This document shows, in pieces, positions 34,244 to 47,006 of a DNA stretch of 64,000 nucleotides (the stretch's first letter is position 1; every line of letters starts with the position of its first letter). This stretch comes from Macrotrachela quadricornifera. Its lineage: Eukaryota; Rotifera; Eurotatoria; Philodinida; Philodinidae. The DNA lies in NCBI GenBank assembly GCA_022393335.1, contig JAJEKB010021277.1, forward strand, positions 2,232,382 to 2,296,381, written 5' to 3'. A model generated the notes under the pieces. It was not told where the DNA came from, ran no database searches, and saw only the letters and a list, made by a program, of their open reading frames with translations. The translations under genes and the position numbers were made by a program.

Positions 34244-37200
34244 TTATCCAACAGTGAAAGTAACAGATCCTGAACCAACTGTATTGATTGAGAATGCTCC
34301 TGTTACATTTTAGCGGTATGGTGTTATCACCAAAATATACCTCATGATACTGTTCAACATAATTTCAAGAAAGAATTGCCCATTACCACCATGATCATCA
34401 TCGTACAACAGAATATTTCTTTGTGGAAAACTAGGATTGAAACTATTATTGTATAAATATCCAAGTGTATCCATGAAACTAACAGTCCCGATTTTGTAAT
34501 TACCAAATATAAGTACATTGATTTGAATAGCTTGATAATAATATTTTGATACCAAACATGAACTTTCTCCTCGACAATATGAGGAACTGTTCATGGTGAA
34601 GGCTGATGAGTATTGTGAGAACATACCAGTTGAAGATGTATCAACTATTCGGAAATAATCAAATAGAATGAGTATTTAGAATTCAAATAGACAACTAAGT
34701 TTAAAAACAACATTTCGATTTTCTTTATATATGTTTTTCCGTTAAATACTATTCTAACTGATTTAATCAATATATTGAAGAGAAAATGAAAACTATAGAC
34801 AAAATTCTATTCAAATATAAATTAAATTAAGTCAATGTATGTTTTATTCATTTCGAGTAAAATAACATTTGAATCAAGTAGTTTCTCAATTTTTTTTGCA
34901 TCCTATTATTCTAAATGCCTTTATTTTTCTAGTAAAACAAGTTATATCTTTTTACCTTTGTTTCTAAAAATATTCTTTTCTACATTATGATTTTTAACAC
35001 ATTTTCACATATTAATCATTCAATTAATTAAAGAAATCAGATAAATAGAAAAGTATAATTTTAATCTAAGTGTACCGATTTAAGTAGATTGTTACTTATA
35101 TTACTATTACTGTGTAGATAATATGAATAACTTCACTTTAATATAAAAACAAAGCCACAACTCAAGTAGAATATTTTTATTTCGTATTATTGACAAATTC
35201 AAAAGCTTTAGACATAAAATGTCATTATTAATATAATTCATAAAAGATCAATTATTTCTAACAAAGAATTTTCAAACATACAAACAATCTTGCTATATGT
35301 AATTTAGTGCTCAACGTAATATATTAAATGAGAAATTCAATATTATAGATTGTGAGCAAGGAACAGAATACGTATATTAAAGAAGTGAAATAAACTGTTA
35401 CTTCTAAAAATTTATTCATCATGACTAATGGTAAACTTCATTATGTTGGAAGATATTCTTAAGAATATTTTCATTATAGTCTTATTGAATTATTTTGATG
35501 ACAGAACATTTAATGTTCTATATAATTCATTATATTCTTTCATCAGTGACTAACTCATTTAACTCAAAAATTATGTTTATAGAACTCAATTTCTTACCTG
35601 ATATATTTAATCGAAACATATTAAGAATATTCGGACCATTTGCAATAATTGAGAATTGTCCTACTTTATTTGCATAATAAGTTGTTGCTACCAAAGTATA
35701 CCTTATCGTAGCTTGCAATGTGATTGTGAATTTGAACTATGAATTGTCTCCATCATCGTCATTTGATGATAGTAAATTTTGATTTACAGAAGTTGGATTA
35801 AAACTGTTATTGTATATATAGCCATATGTATCCATGGTACTAGTAGCCGCAATAGTATAAATTCCAGTGGTAAATACATCGATTTGAATGGCTTCATAAA
35901 AAGTATTCGAAAGCGAACAAAAAGTTATACGACAATATACTTGACTATTAGTGGACAGGACTGATGAATATTGCGACACCATCACCAACAAAGTGGCTAA
36001 TAAAGAAAACAGAAAGTGTTCAAAGTTTATATTATGAAAGTTAATAATGAAAACAAAAGATCTTGGATTACGTATTTCAGTAAGCGATAATAATCTATAC
36101 CATAATAAGCTATGTTTTTGGTCACCGCGTTTTCTTCATTGTTTCTATTTCTTTATGACAAAGCAAATAACTAGACTGAAGATCAAGACAATGCAAATAT
36201 CATTCAAAAGAATGGGATTTGAATTAAAAAAATAATTTAGATAAGAGTTCTGACATTTTAATTGTAAACTTGTAGATAAACATTAGTTTTCATTCTGCTA
36301 CATCACATGTTTCAGCATTTTAATTGGAATTTAGATTATAAACCGTCTTGTACGTACTTTTGAAAAACCTCTTCTTTAGAAAAATTAGCTATTTCAATTT
36401 TATAACTGTTTGATAGAAATATTCAAAATGACTTTTATTTAATCTATATTGTAAGTAGTCATCAAATTCATCTGTTGATATACTTTTTGACACTGAAATA
36501 AGCATTCAAAACAAAAATATAGTTACGGGACAATGCAAGATCAAACACATTCTATGAAGATCAATTATTCTTAGTAATTACGCATAGATCAGATTAAGAC
36601 TAGTAAGCATCATCATATATTTGCCTCCGACTTTTGTTCACAATGAAATTTCTATATTTTATTATGGCAACATACATACGATATTTATTGTTTATCATTT
36701 TATGATGGACATAATGTGACAGAAACATAAATTATACTGATCCAATAGGGATCAACTGAAAATTATGCACAATGTTCTTCAATTTTATGTTTCTAGACAA
36801 AAAAGATGACAACGAATTACAATACAGAACAAATATGTAATAGGTTCTTTTTTTAGTACTGATTTCTGAGAGATTGATCATGTCAGAATTCTTATGTATA
36901 TAACTAGACATCTCAAATATTTGTGTGTATGATTGAAAAAAAAAGTTCTGATGCACAAGTCTTTAGTAAAAAAAGAAAAGATTGACTATGAATAGGCATA
37001 ATTATTAATAAACTGAATGTCATAATGTCATCTTACTTGTGGTCATATTGTTAGTTGTATCAGTGGTTGTTGTTCTTGTTGTTGTGGTGACACGAGTGAC
37101 TGTTGACGCTGTAGTTGTAGTTCCATTAGTTATAGAAGTTGTGGTACTTGTTACACGACTAGTTGTTATAGATGAAGTGCTCGTCACACTTCGAACTGTA

Positions 37201-38004
37201 GTAATTGTCGTACTTGTTGAGGCATCTGTAAAATGAAAAAAACTTAGATGAAAATGATCACAGTAATCGTGGAATAAAATCTAATCAATAAAAAATTTGA
37301 AATAACATAGAAAAAGAATCTATCATATATTTATTATTTTGGATTTCCTGTAGTTTTTTTTATAAGAGAGAGTAAATATTCTATCATTTATTAAATGTAT
37401 CTTTGAATCTACCTTGATAATTTCATAATAGCTAATTAATTAAAACATGAAAGTTCTTACATATTTTTTAAGAGAAGTAGTATCTAATAAAAGTCAATGT
37501 TTTTTTTATTGGCTCTCACATTCAAATGCAAAAAATCAGCCGAAAAAATTAATAACAATATTACTGATGTTTGTGAAAAATTCTTTTCTTTACTTTAATA
37601 ACATTTTCATCTTTGAATATAAGATGATGTTACAAAAAAGATTTTGAATAGTTTTAACTATCTTTTAGAAAATTTTTTCACGCAAAACGGCTAATTCTAC
37701 TTTTTTTTTCAGATACAAATATTTTTTTTATACGAAGAATTCTTGTATAAATAGTGTCCCAAAAGAATCAATTCATCAGTTCAATCATATTGAATCCTAT
37801 CAAAAACTTCTGAAATCGAAACAATCTTGTGTGGCTGTTTTTAAGAACTAGGAAATGGAATCACAGATAGATTTCTGATGTCAGAAGTTGATTAAATATT
37901 ATATTAAAATACTATAATAATATTATAGAGTACCATGAACACTAACTACAGATTAAAGAAATCAAATGCCACGATGAACGTTAATAAATCCTCACATCCT
38001 TAAT

Positions 38005-38609
38005 AAAAGGGATATCATCGATAACAAACTGATTCTTCATAAAATGCGTCGGGATTTGTTAACTTTCTTTCTCATAGAATAGATGCACATAGAAAATGTC
38101 ATCTCTCAACTTCTATTTTTCTCAGAAAATCATGAAGTCGAAGGTAAACTATTATCTTGCTAAGGTAGTATACTGAATTTTAATACTCTTTCATTAAGTT
38201 TTTGAATGAAACTTAGATTAGTATTGATTAGAAATCATGCTGACAATAAAACAACTTAACTTGAAGCTTGATGAGTGTCACGATAATCAGTATGGTATTT
38301 AAGAAAAATGTGTGGCGCAAGAAATTTCATGCTTCATAGGCCTCATTTCTTGAACTTTGTTTACTCTGACTCGCTCCTTCCCCACTCTCTAGCTTTTCAA
38401 TCAGCGGTGCTCGACATGTTTTCATGACCATAGGTGTTCTAACTTGATCTGTCAATTAGCTAATGAACTATGTGCAGTTCCGTGAAATCTGCGAAATTTT
38501 TATTAGTCATCAAGCTGCATTTTATCCTATACTCTACGTTACACATTAAGTTTGTTAGTAAAAACATTTGGGTCTAAGAAAACTATCTAGAATAAATTTT
38601 TATCAAGGT
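38005..38609. other. Extra sequence in intron 2 of pseudogene B, left of the LINE
   Basis: Homology to the introns of A and C is lost near 38005. Nothing recognisable is seen up to the LINE insertion. It is part of a larger insertion that ends near 44220. Confidence 0.45.
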
Positions 38610-38620
38610 ATCAATAACCT
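38610..38620. repeat. Left target-site duplication of the LINE
   Basis: 'atcaataacct' immediately before the element is repeated exactly at 41809-41819 after its ATG-repeat tail. Confidence 0.8.
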
Positions 38621-41600
38621 AACTCCACCATAGAGGCTGCAATCCAGCGGCTTCTGTGCCGGTCGCAAGTCCGGATAAAGGAGGAGCGTTTGACGGAAGG
38701 GGTGCAGATACCGCCGTCTGTAAAAAGAACAAGACGACAGAAACCAACCATGAACGACTTCAACACGAAACCATACCGGCTCGGACGGCGCCCGGGAAAA
38801 CAAGGTCCGCGTCCTCTGTCGAGTGACCAGGGCAGAGTCGAAAAATTGGCGACTGGAAAGAATTCATATACGACAAAAAACACAGAAAAACTAAAACTTG
38901 CCAAAAATACTCTGACAGTGGGAACATGGAATGTGCAGACACTATGGACTGCTGGCAAGCTAGAACTACTTAGAAACGAAATGAAACGTTTCAGATACGA
39001 CATAGTCGGTATTTCCGAAGTGCGATGGACAGGAAAAGGTGAAACATCGAGGGGAGATTTCATCTGGTCAGGAGAAGAACGCTCACATACGAGGGGTGTG
39101 GGGCTCTTACTAAGCGCACAAGCTAAAAAGGCATTAATAGGATACAATCCAATTAGCTCACGAATCATTTCGGCACGATTTGATGCAGCACCATTTAAAA
39201 TTTCAGTGATACACGTATATGCACCAACCTCTTCATCTTCAGAAGAAGATATTGAAGCATTCTATAACGATATTGAGGAAGCATTAGCAAAAACACATAA
39301 AAAGGATATACTAATTTTGACAGGAGATTGGAACGCAAAAATTGGTTGTGATAATACAGATTGGAAATCCGTGATGGGGAAATATGGTTATGGCGATAGA
39401 AACGAACGCGGAGAACGCCTTCTAGAATTTGCTATAGTGCACAATCTCTACATATGTAATACAAGATTTGAACATAAACCAAATCGAAAGTGGACTTGGG
39501 CATCACCAGATGGTATTCACAAGAATATGATTGACTTAATTCTCATCCAGCAAAGATGGAAGACTTCGGTCACCAACTGTCGAACGTTTCAGAGTGCAGA
39601 CATAAGCTCAGATCATTCATTGGTGTTGTGCAATATTAACTTGAAACTTAAGAAACTACACAACAAATCACAGAAGTGCTGCAGAGTTGACGTGAACCGA
39701 TTGAGAGATGAGAAAATAAAGCAATCATACAGTGCCGCTCTAACGAAACAGATTAAAGAGATAGAGCCAACATGTAGTCTGGAAGAACATGCCACAAAGA
39801 TAGAGCAGGCTATCAAAACCACGGTACAGGCAACTGTGCCCGCAAAAAGAATAGCCAAAAAACCCTGGATTTCAGAGGATACACTAAAACTAGCTGACGA
39901 AAAACGTAGACTAAAACTACTAAAAGACGTTTCCTTAGAATATACAAAACAATATAAAGGCTTATGTAGGAAAGTGAAGAGATCGGCAAGACAGGACAAA
40001 GAGCATTGGATACAAGACCAGTGCGAGCAAGCTGAAAAAGGTCTAAAAGTTGGAAATACACGAGAAGCATATGGCCTCATAAAAATGTTAAGAAAAGAAT
40101 TTGTACCTCGATTAAATGCCATACGAAATCAAGAGGGAACAATGTTACAGACAAATGACGACATAAAACGAAGGTGGACACAGTACTGCAGCAGTCTGTA
40201 TAAAGATCCTGGAGGCGGAGATGGGATGGTAAAAGAGCTTGAAGACATTGCACCTCCCGAAATCGAAGATTCTCAAGATATCTTGTACTCAGAGGTACAA
40301 GCAGCAATAAATTCATTGAAAAGAAATAAAAGTCCAGGATCAGACGGCATAACAGCGGAAATGCTACAAGCTGGGGGCGAATTGCTAGCACGACAAATCC
40401 ACAAACTCTGTAACAAAGCATGGCATGAGGGTACGATTCCAGAAGAATGGGGCAAATCTATATTGGTACCTATACCAAAGAAAGGTGACCTTAGTAATTG
40501 CTCAAACTACCGAACGATCTCTCTTATTAATCATACAGGAAAAGTACTCCTAATAGTACTGCTAAATAGATTAAAAAGCCATCTGGATCCGTACCTCTCA
40601 GAAGAGCAGGCAGGATTTCGAAAAGACAGGAATACCGTACATCAAATACTAACGCTTAGACTATTGGCTGAAAAGGCGAAAAGACAGGGCAGAAAAATAT
40701 ATAACTGCTTTATAGATTTTCAAAAAGCATTCGATACGATCAAACATAAAATTATCTGGGCTATGCTAAAATCCTATGGTGTCGGCACAAAGATGGTCAC
40801 CTTGCTACAGAAGATCTACGAAAAGTCACAGTCAGCAGTTCGAATTGGCAAAGATAATGGAGAGTGGTTTCGAACAGATGTAGGAACTAGACAAGGCGAC
40901 CCTCTGTCACCACTCCTCTTCATCGCTTATCTCGAGCGAATAATGGACCAGGTGAGACAGAACACCTGCGGGGTCAATATCAGCGGGATATTAATAAATA
41001 ATCTGAGATTCGCCGACGATATTGACCTTATCGATGAAGATGTTAGCTCACTTCAACGCCAAATAGAGCTAACTAAAACAGCTGCTGAACAAGCTGGACT
41101 GACGTTAAATATAAATAAAACCAAAACCATGGTATTTGGAGACAGGAATATTGATAATAGCATCCAAGTAGCAGGAAACACCATAGAAAACGTGCAAAAA
41201 TTTGAATACCTAGGAAGTATGCTGACATGGGATAATAACTGTTCAGAGGAAATAAAAAGGAGAATAGGAAAAGCGACAGGTGCAATGGCTTCTTTGAAAC
41301 ACATATGGAATAGTAAGAAACTGAATCTGGAAAACAAACTTAAAATCTTAACTACATGTGTGTTCAGCGTCCTATTATACGCGTCAGAGACATGGACTCT
41401 AAAAGAAGCAGACAGGAAAAAACTGTTGTCATTCGAAATGAAATGTTACCGACGGATTCTAAAAATTAATTGGCAAGATATGGTACGAAACGAAGATATC
41501 AGGAAAAAGATATCAAAGGCAGAGACCATAATAGACATCATCAAGAAGAGGAAACTAAGATTATTTGGCCACATCTGCAGAATGGACGATCGTAGACTAG

Positions 41601-41808
41601 TAAAACACCTACTATTTGGCAAAATGGACGGAAAATCTCGGAGGGGACGTCCATGCAGAGAATGGCTAGATGACATAACAGAATGGTGTCAGCGCAGTGG
41701 ACATGACCTGTTCCACGTTGCGCAAGATCGGCGGGCATGGAAAAATCTGATCTCGTAAATGGTTGGCCCCAACGGGCGCTAAGCCTATGGGACATGATGA
41801 TGATGATG
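38621..41808 (+). mobile_element. Intact non-LTR retrotransposon, RTE-like
   Basis: A 3.19-kb element is flanked by the 11-bp direct repeat 'atcaataacct'. It has a short GC-rich 5' leader ('ctgtgccggtcgcaagtccg'), one long ORF, a short 3' UTR and a tail of tandem 'atg' units (41794-41808) rather than poly-A. A single ORF, very short 3' UTR and microsatellite tail are typical of the RTE clade. Its base composition is clearly GC-richer than the surrounding intron. It sits in the enlarged second intron of pseudogene B, in the opposite orientation to that gene. Confidence 0.9.
38690..41758 (+). CDS. LINE polyprotein: AP-type endonuclease and reverse transcriptase
   Basis: An uninterrupted 1022-aa ORF. 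The endonuclease/exonuclease/phosphatase domain covers about residues 74-312, with 'GTWNVQTL' (Asn81), 'ISEVRWTG' (Glu110), 'GDWNAKIG' (Asp213, Asn215) and 'SDHSLV' (Asp308, His309). The reverse transcriptase domain spans about 540-820, with 'KSPGSDGITAEML', 'PIPKKGD', 'NYRTISLINH', 'FIDFQKAFDTI', 'GTRQGDPLSPLLF' and the catalytic 'FADD' box at 774-777. A C-terminal region has the basic 'RRRIGKATGAM'-type linker and 'KLRLFGHICRMDDRRL', 'SRRGRPCREWLDDI', usual for this group of elements. All catalytic residues I can check are intact, so it may still be active or very recently so. The start is the first ATG; the frame could begin a little upstream. The protein nicks target DNA and primes reverse transcription from the break. 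Confidence 0.9.
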   Translation: MTEGVQIPPSVKRTRRQKPTMNDFNTKPYRLGRRPGKQGPRPLSSDQGRVEKLATGKNSYTTKNTEKLKLAKNTLTVGTWNVQTLWTAGKLELLRNEMKRFRYDIVGISEVRWTGKGETSRGDFIWSGEERSHTRGVGLLLSAQAKKALIGYNPISSRIISARFDAAPFKISVIHVYAPTSSSSEEDIEAFYNDIEEALAKTHKKDILILTGDWNAKIGCDNTDWKSVMGKYGYGDRNERGERLLEFAIVHNLYICNTRFEHKPNRKWTWASPDGIHKNMIDLILIQQRWKTSVTNCRTFQSADISSDHSLVLCNINLKLKKLHNKSQKCCRVDVNRLRDEKIKQSYSAALTKQIKEIEPTCSLEEHATKIEQAIKTTVQATVPAKRIAKKPWISEDTLKLADEKRRLKLLKDVSLEYTKQYKGLCRKVKRSARQDKEHWIQDQCEQAEKGLKVGNTREAYGLIKMLRKEFVPRLNAIRNQEGTMLQTNDDIKRRWTQYCSSLYKDPGGGDGMVKELEDIAPPEIEDSQDILYSEVQAAINSLKRNKSPGSDGITAEMLQAGGELLARQIHKLCNKAWHEGTIPEEWGKSILVPIPKKGDLSNCSNYRTISLINHTGKVLLIVLLNRLKSHLDPYLSEEQAGFRKDRNTVHQILTLRLLAEKAKRQGRKIYNCFIDFQKAFDTIKHKIIWAMLKSYGVGTKMVTLLQKIYEKSQSAVRIGKDNGEWFRTDVGTRQGDPLSPLLFIAYLERIMDQVRQNTCGVNISGILINNLRFADDIDLIDEDVSSLQRQIELTKTAAEQAGLTLNINKTKTMVFGDRNIDNSIQVAGNTIENVQKFEYLGSMLTWDNNCSEEIKRRIGKATGAMASLKHIWNSKKLNLENKLKILTTCVFSVLLYASETWTLKEADRKKLLSFEMKCYRRILKINWQDMVRNEDIRKKISKAETIIDIIKKRKLRLFGHICRMDDRRLVKHLLFGKMDGKSRRGRPCREWLDDITEWCQRSGHDLFHVAQDRRAWKNLIS

Positions 41809-41819
41809 ATCAATAACCT
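41809..41819. repeat. Right target-site duplication of the LINE
   Basis: A second copy of 'atcaataacct'. Its first two bases could also belong to the ATG tail, so the true duplication is 9-11 bp. Confidence 0.8.
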
Positions 41820-44220
41820 GAGTTGGTCACAGAGAGACGTAATGATCATGTGAATCATTTTGGTATTTCTATGATTTTAATAGTGTAGTTCACCTATTTA
41901 TTTATGTGACAGTAGAGTAATAATACCTTTTAGCACAATTCCTATGGGATTGAAAATGTGAAACACGATGAAACTTGTTATATTGTGAATAAGCGGAATC
42001 AGTACCACACATTGTTCTTTGAAAGTACGACATACTTCTATAGTAAGTATGAATTGCAGATACATGATAGATATTAAAAACTTTATCGTGTCCGTTAAAT
42101 AGTATGAGACATATACAAGATAGTAGTAAAGGTAATGATTTAAAAAGAAGTGAATTTGAAGGTAATCTCTAAATCAAACATGTTACATTCTGTGGATGTT
42201 GATCGAAGGACCACAATTTATGTCCAAGAAGCAATGTTTTAATCATCGTTCTTTCTATGTTTTGACTCTAATAACAAGTTTACTGTAGAGTACTTGAAAA
42301 CCTTACCCCTTTCTATAATAAATTTAATATATATAGAGAGAGAAATCTGTTATACTACTCTTACCTGACGGTCACGGTCTGTGATGTCTGTCACGTCTGT
42401 TGGGAGAGAGAGGTGCAGATTTCTATCCCTAAACACTTCAACGCTCTCTTTCAGATCATGTTTCACAAAAAAGATACACTGCATATTTTCTAGTGATGGG
42501 ATTGCAGTGACTTCCAGCTTTTATAATAACAGTGATAAATAGACTTTATCATGGACATAATTTCACAATATTTATCGTGTGATTTTTTACAAGTGTATTT
42601 TCTTATTTTTCATGACCTAAGAATAATTTCAAAGAAAAATTTTACACTGCTCATTTCGTGCACATTATTTCCTGTCTCACTCAAGATTTATATTCCTCAT
42701 TGAACTGGTTATTTTTACCCGCTATGGATCGCTTATGTGACGTCATTGTTCCTATCCGCTCAAACGTATACAAATCTTGAAGCTTCTTGCTCTATCTGCT
42801 TGCTGCCTTGCAAGATCCACCTTCAACTTAAATTTGTGCAAATTTAACTATAAAACAAATGAAAAATGAAAAGGAGCACCATATAATAATAGATATATGT
42901 GGATATGTAACTTGTTATAGTTTTCCTTAATTAAATACTCTTTCATAATATTTTCCAAATTATATTGTTGTTCATACGTAAATGTTTAGAAAGGAAACAT
43001 CACTTTTCAGAAAATATTATAACGCAGCAAACATAACAAAAATTTCGTGAAGAGATACTTTTCTTTAGTCATTGTCAAAAGTAGACCATCTGGCGACTGT
43101 GCCACTCCACGAACATCAGGTAAAGCTAGTGTCGAGCGTTTGCATCATTCTCACTCAGTTTTTTAGGTGCGATGCACATCGCTGCTCTACAATATAGTGT
43201 TATCCATGAATGTCGTTGGATATCTGCAACATTTCAACGATCGACTTCGTTATTGATCTGATAGAATAGAATTTTGTATCAAATTTTTAACAATTATCTG
43301 ATTTCATACAATATTATGATCTGATAGTTTTTAGACTTTTTGAATTGTGTTTCTTCTCACAATAAGTTTTCTTGGTGATAAAAAGAAACTCAAAAATCTT
43401 CAGAAAACTACTTGTAAGTTTTGAGTCCTTAACTTCAGAATTATTTGATCAAATTTTATTCGATATCGTTGTTTTTGTGACATGACTTATTATGAATGAC
43501 AATACTATTGCTTAGTGAACTTTATAAATAATTGTTTCTTTCTGAATAGCTGGATGTAATTGAATTGAAACTCTAATACATGTATATACAGATGCCTATC
43601 CCGACTAGTCATATTGTGCGATATTCCAAAACATAAAGTATAAAAAGTTTGGAAACTTGGCGAAAAGAGTTATGAAGTGAGTAACTCGGAGAAATTTTAT
43701 TGATTCTTATAGAAACTTTATCGGAAAACATGTTTTAATGTTCCTATGAAAATCAATTGCTGGATCTGCTAGGAATTTTGTGATCTCAATTTCTATTAAA
43801 TTGTGCCAGTTGATCAAATCCCATGAAATCGGATCAAATTTATCTTTTTAGGCGATTTATATTCTCATATAAATTTCTTTTCAAACGGGAATAGGCATCC
43901 AATAAGATGTTTAGTACTAGATAAAACGCTTTCAGACTATTGAATAAAACATCTCAAAAGAAATAGGAGCTATTGAAGACTTTTTCCAAGAAAATATAAT
44001 GTCAAGAAAAACCAAAAATGGTGCAAAAGATTTCTTTCTTTGTACAGTACGTCTTTTATTATTACAACACAAGATATTATGCTGTATCTAGAACACAAAG
44101 TGATTTTTGTTATGAAGAGATTCTATTATATCATGCAACTAGGGTTCAATGGATTTTTTAGACAGAAGGAATACAGATATATTTTATTAGAGAGAAAAAT
44201 GCCTTTATTCTGGAATTAAA
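41820..44220. other. Extra sequence in intron 2 of pseudogene B, right of the LINE
   Basis: No gene was recognised and the sequence has no match in the equivalent introns of A and C. Slightly GC-richer patches near 42365-42430 and 43085-43200 may be old repeat fragments. Homology with A and C resumes near 44225 ('ctttaaccaaagaaatgcac'). Confidence 0.4.
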
Positions 44221-44552
44221 AAGAGAGTCTACTTTAACCAAAGAAATGCACGAATGTCTGCATCTGTATAGTAGTATAATGGAAGAATAGTAGAAATGAC
44301 ATTTTTCTTGTTTTTTACAAATTTTAGATTTACCGTTTCTTGTTGTTGAAGTGTTTGAGATACTTGCTTCTGTTGTTATTTCATCTAAGAAATAAATAAA
44401 CTCCAATAAAAAAAAAATGTAAAGATGATCCTATTTGATAAGGGTACATTATTCTTTTTTTGTCGGAGATAAACACCGACGAAAATACCAACAGCTATCG
44501 CTGCTATAATGAACGATATAAATGCTAGAGCAACTTTCAAAAAGGCGCACAT

Positions 44553-47006
44553 CGTGACAAGAAAAAAAACACTTGTCTAAAACAAGACATTCATAACTTA
44601 TAATTGCAGCCTCAATCAAAGTAAACCATTCGATAACAAAACCGAATTGATACAACAACCTACCTCATGAAATACACCTCACAGTTATTAATAAAGAAAA
44701 ACTCATGTTTTAGAATATCGGATCATAATGAATTTGGTGAACTCTATAAGTTCTACTGATCTTGGATATTCTATGATAAATTTATTCTAAGATCTATAAA
44801 GATCTATCAGATCTTGCCAGAATATTTCGAGTATCGCCAAGATCTGAATTTTCCTACTGTTAGAAATTAGAATTCGTGAAGGTAAAAGGAAATCAATAGA
44901 TGCGGAATAAGGTCTAAAAAGCAGAGTTATAGAGCGCGAGAGATGATCTGTAGAGTAAATAGCAACACATTGAAGCATCAACCTGTGATGTCACCACTGG
45001 GAGAGCATTTACACAAATGTAACGGTCTCTCTAGAAATATTTGATTGGAAAACGGTGAAGTCTTCTAAGTTGTTACTGTGAATCATTATATTGGTGGTCT
45101 TAGAAGAAATGTAACTGTATGCAATAGAGAAAATAGAAACTTCACTCCTTAACAGATATCTCGAGCGTGATCCTCTTCACCAGTCAAAATGCTGAAATTA
45201 AAGATCTGAGAGATTAATTTTTATAAGTTTCATAGGATCGAAATAAGCTCAAAATCTTTAATCCCATAACAATCATCTAATTCGATAGAAATAGTATCTC
45301 CGATTGAAAGAAACTCGATTTTTATTATGGGTACTTGATAAACTTCATCATCAACTTTACGGTATGAATATCTTTAGTATTCTTGAATATTCCAAAAATG
45401 AGCTAATGGAGAATTTGATTTTGTGGCAAATTCAAATCATGGGAAATATTTTTAACAAATTAAATAGCAGTAATGAGAATTAATGAATACAGATAGAGGC
45501 ACTTTAAACGTTCGCAACTGTTGAGATATAAATGATGTAGGACTATTGTAGTATACGCGATACAACGGTGTTTAGGGTACAAGCGGTATAGTGGTATTGA
45601 GGCGTTGCAGTATAGCGGCATAAGTAGTATAGTGGTATATCAGTTATACTGCATACATTGCAACGCAACTTTTACAACAATACCGCTATAACGCAAAACC
45701 CCAATATCACTATACTGCTTATACCGCATACACTGCAATACCACTTATATGTGTATAAAATGATTTGCCTACAAATTAATATTTTGTTTCAATAAATGAT
45801 TTTACTATAAAACTCATTTTCTCAGCATATGGAAAATGATGAGAGGATGTGACAATTTCTGTGTATGGACTCTTACTACATCTAACTTTCTACCCTAATC
45901 TGTTACATATATTATTAAAAATACACATTTATATTGTGATAAACGAAAAACATTCTATCTTTTACTAGAATGTAACTTCTAATTGAAACTTAATATTTGA
46001 TGAGAAATCATGGATAAACTAAGAAAATTTTAATATAATTATAATCATTTTTTTTCTGAAACTAGTAAAGTGAAAAAAAAAGAATTTCTATTATTTTTAC
46101 CATCGTAAGAAAGAAAATAAGACAAAATTGCATATCTTTAAGTATAATGATAATTATCATAGTCATCAATGGATAACATTGAATATAGTTTAGAAATTAG
46201 AAAATCTTTCTATATCATGCAACTCGCATCACTTTTATTGATTAAAAATTTTACATTTTTTACGATGACAAAGACCAGTCATTTACATATGAGACACAAA
46301 TGTAAGAACTAGGGCGAGTTCTTATAATTGTTTCTTAATAATTACGATTTTGATGACATAGATTATTATGATCATCGAAATTTAATTTCAAAAATATTCA
46401 TAATATTAATTTCGATTATATCATCATCATTTTAATACAAAATCCATCTCTGTATTTCTAACATTAGTTATTATTTGATTTTTATCAATTATAATAAATA
46501 AAAATTTTTTAAAATATTTTTTCTTTTTTGTGTTAATTATTTTGCATCTTGACCTATTAAAGAATATTAAATTTTTAATATATTATGTCTGCTAAATTAA
46601 AAACTTTTTTTCTATACATCTCGTTGATATTTTCAACATCAGTAACAGGAATACCACAAAATATTTTAATTACGCTCTACTTGCTTAAAAAAAGAAGGAC
46701 ATGTTCTAGGTTTTTTCTCGTTTAGAATATTATCGTTTCAAAGTATAATGAAGAGGAATTAACATTAAATGAAATTACAATATTTAAAATGACTTTTTTT
46801 TTTAAATATTCTTTTTAGCGATATTATTTATATGTAAAATACTAAACTAGATAACACCAATTTTATCTATTTAGTCTCATAATATGTTATTATTAAACCA
46901 TGAAAACAAATATATCATCGAATGTATTTATAGTTTGAATGACAAAGATGGATACAAATTGATGTTAAATCAAAGAAAAAGAATGAAAAGAAAGAACATA
47001 TATTTA
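44553..47006. other. 5' flank of pseudogene B
   Basis: The shared unit backbone runs to about 46200, followed by AT-rich sequence. A diverged palindromic repeat at 45540-45735 is listed separately. The 78-codon frame at 46884 overlaps the end of the mariner element and has no protein hallmark. Confidence 0.45.
45540..45735. repeat. Short-motif palindromic repeat ('gcggtatagtggtat')
   Basis: Many variants of 'tagtatagtgg', 'gcggtatag' and 'gcagtatagcgg' occur on the left. Their inverses ('ataccgctataacg', 'ctatactgcttataccgc') lie on the right, giving a ~195-bp imperfect palindrome built of 10-16-bp words. Both strands could fold extensively. Confidence 0.5.

Larger units (their letters stand above)
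34244..44552 (-). pseudogene. Array copy B: decayed paralogue of the PPC-like gene
   Basis: The five exons can be mapped by homology: 44552-44435, 44384-44334, 37225-37037, 35996-35598, 34644-34244. Three lesions are visible. The GT donor of exon 1 is AT ('tcaaataggatc' where A and C have 'tcaagtaggatc'). A CAG codon became TAG at 35737-35739 in domain 1. A TAA occurs at 34310-34312 in domain 2 with the rest of the domain still readable beyond it. The Thr-rich exon is short (63 codons against 94 and 147). Intron 2 is 7.1 kb against 1.3 kb in A and C, because at least 6 kb including a whole LINE inserted there. Start ATG and hydrophobic segment are kept ('FLKVALAFISFIIAAIAVG'). Sequence outside the lesions is well preserved, so death appears recent. 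Confidence 0.8.

Noticed and set aside
38603..41858. Long minus-strand frames inside the LINE (up to 185 codons)
   Set aside because: They are shadows of the 1022-aa ORF on +, which has the catalytic motifs.
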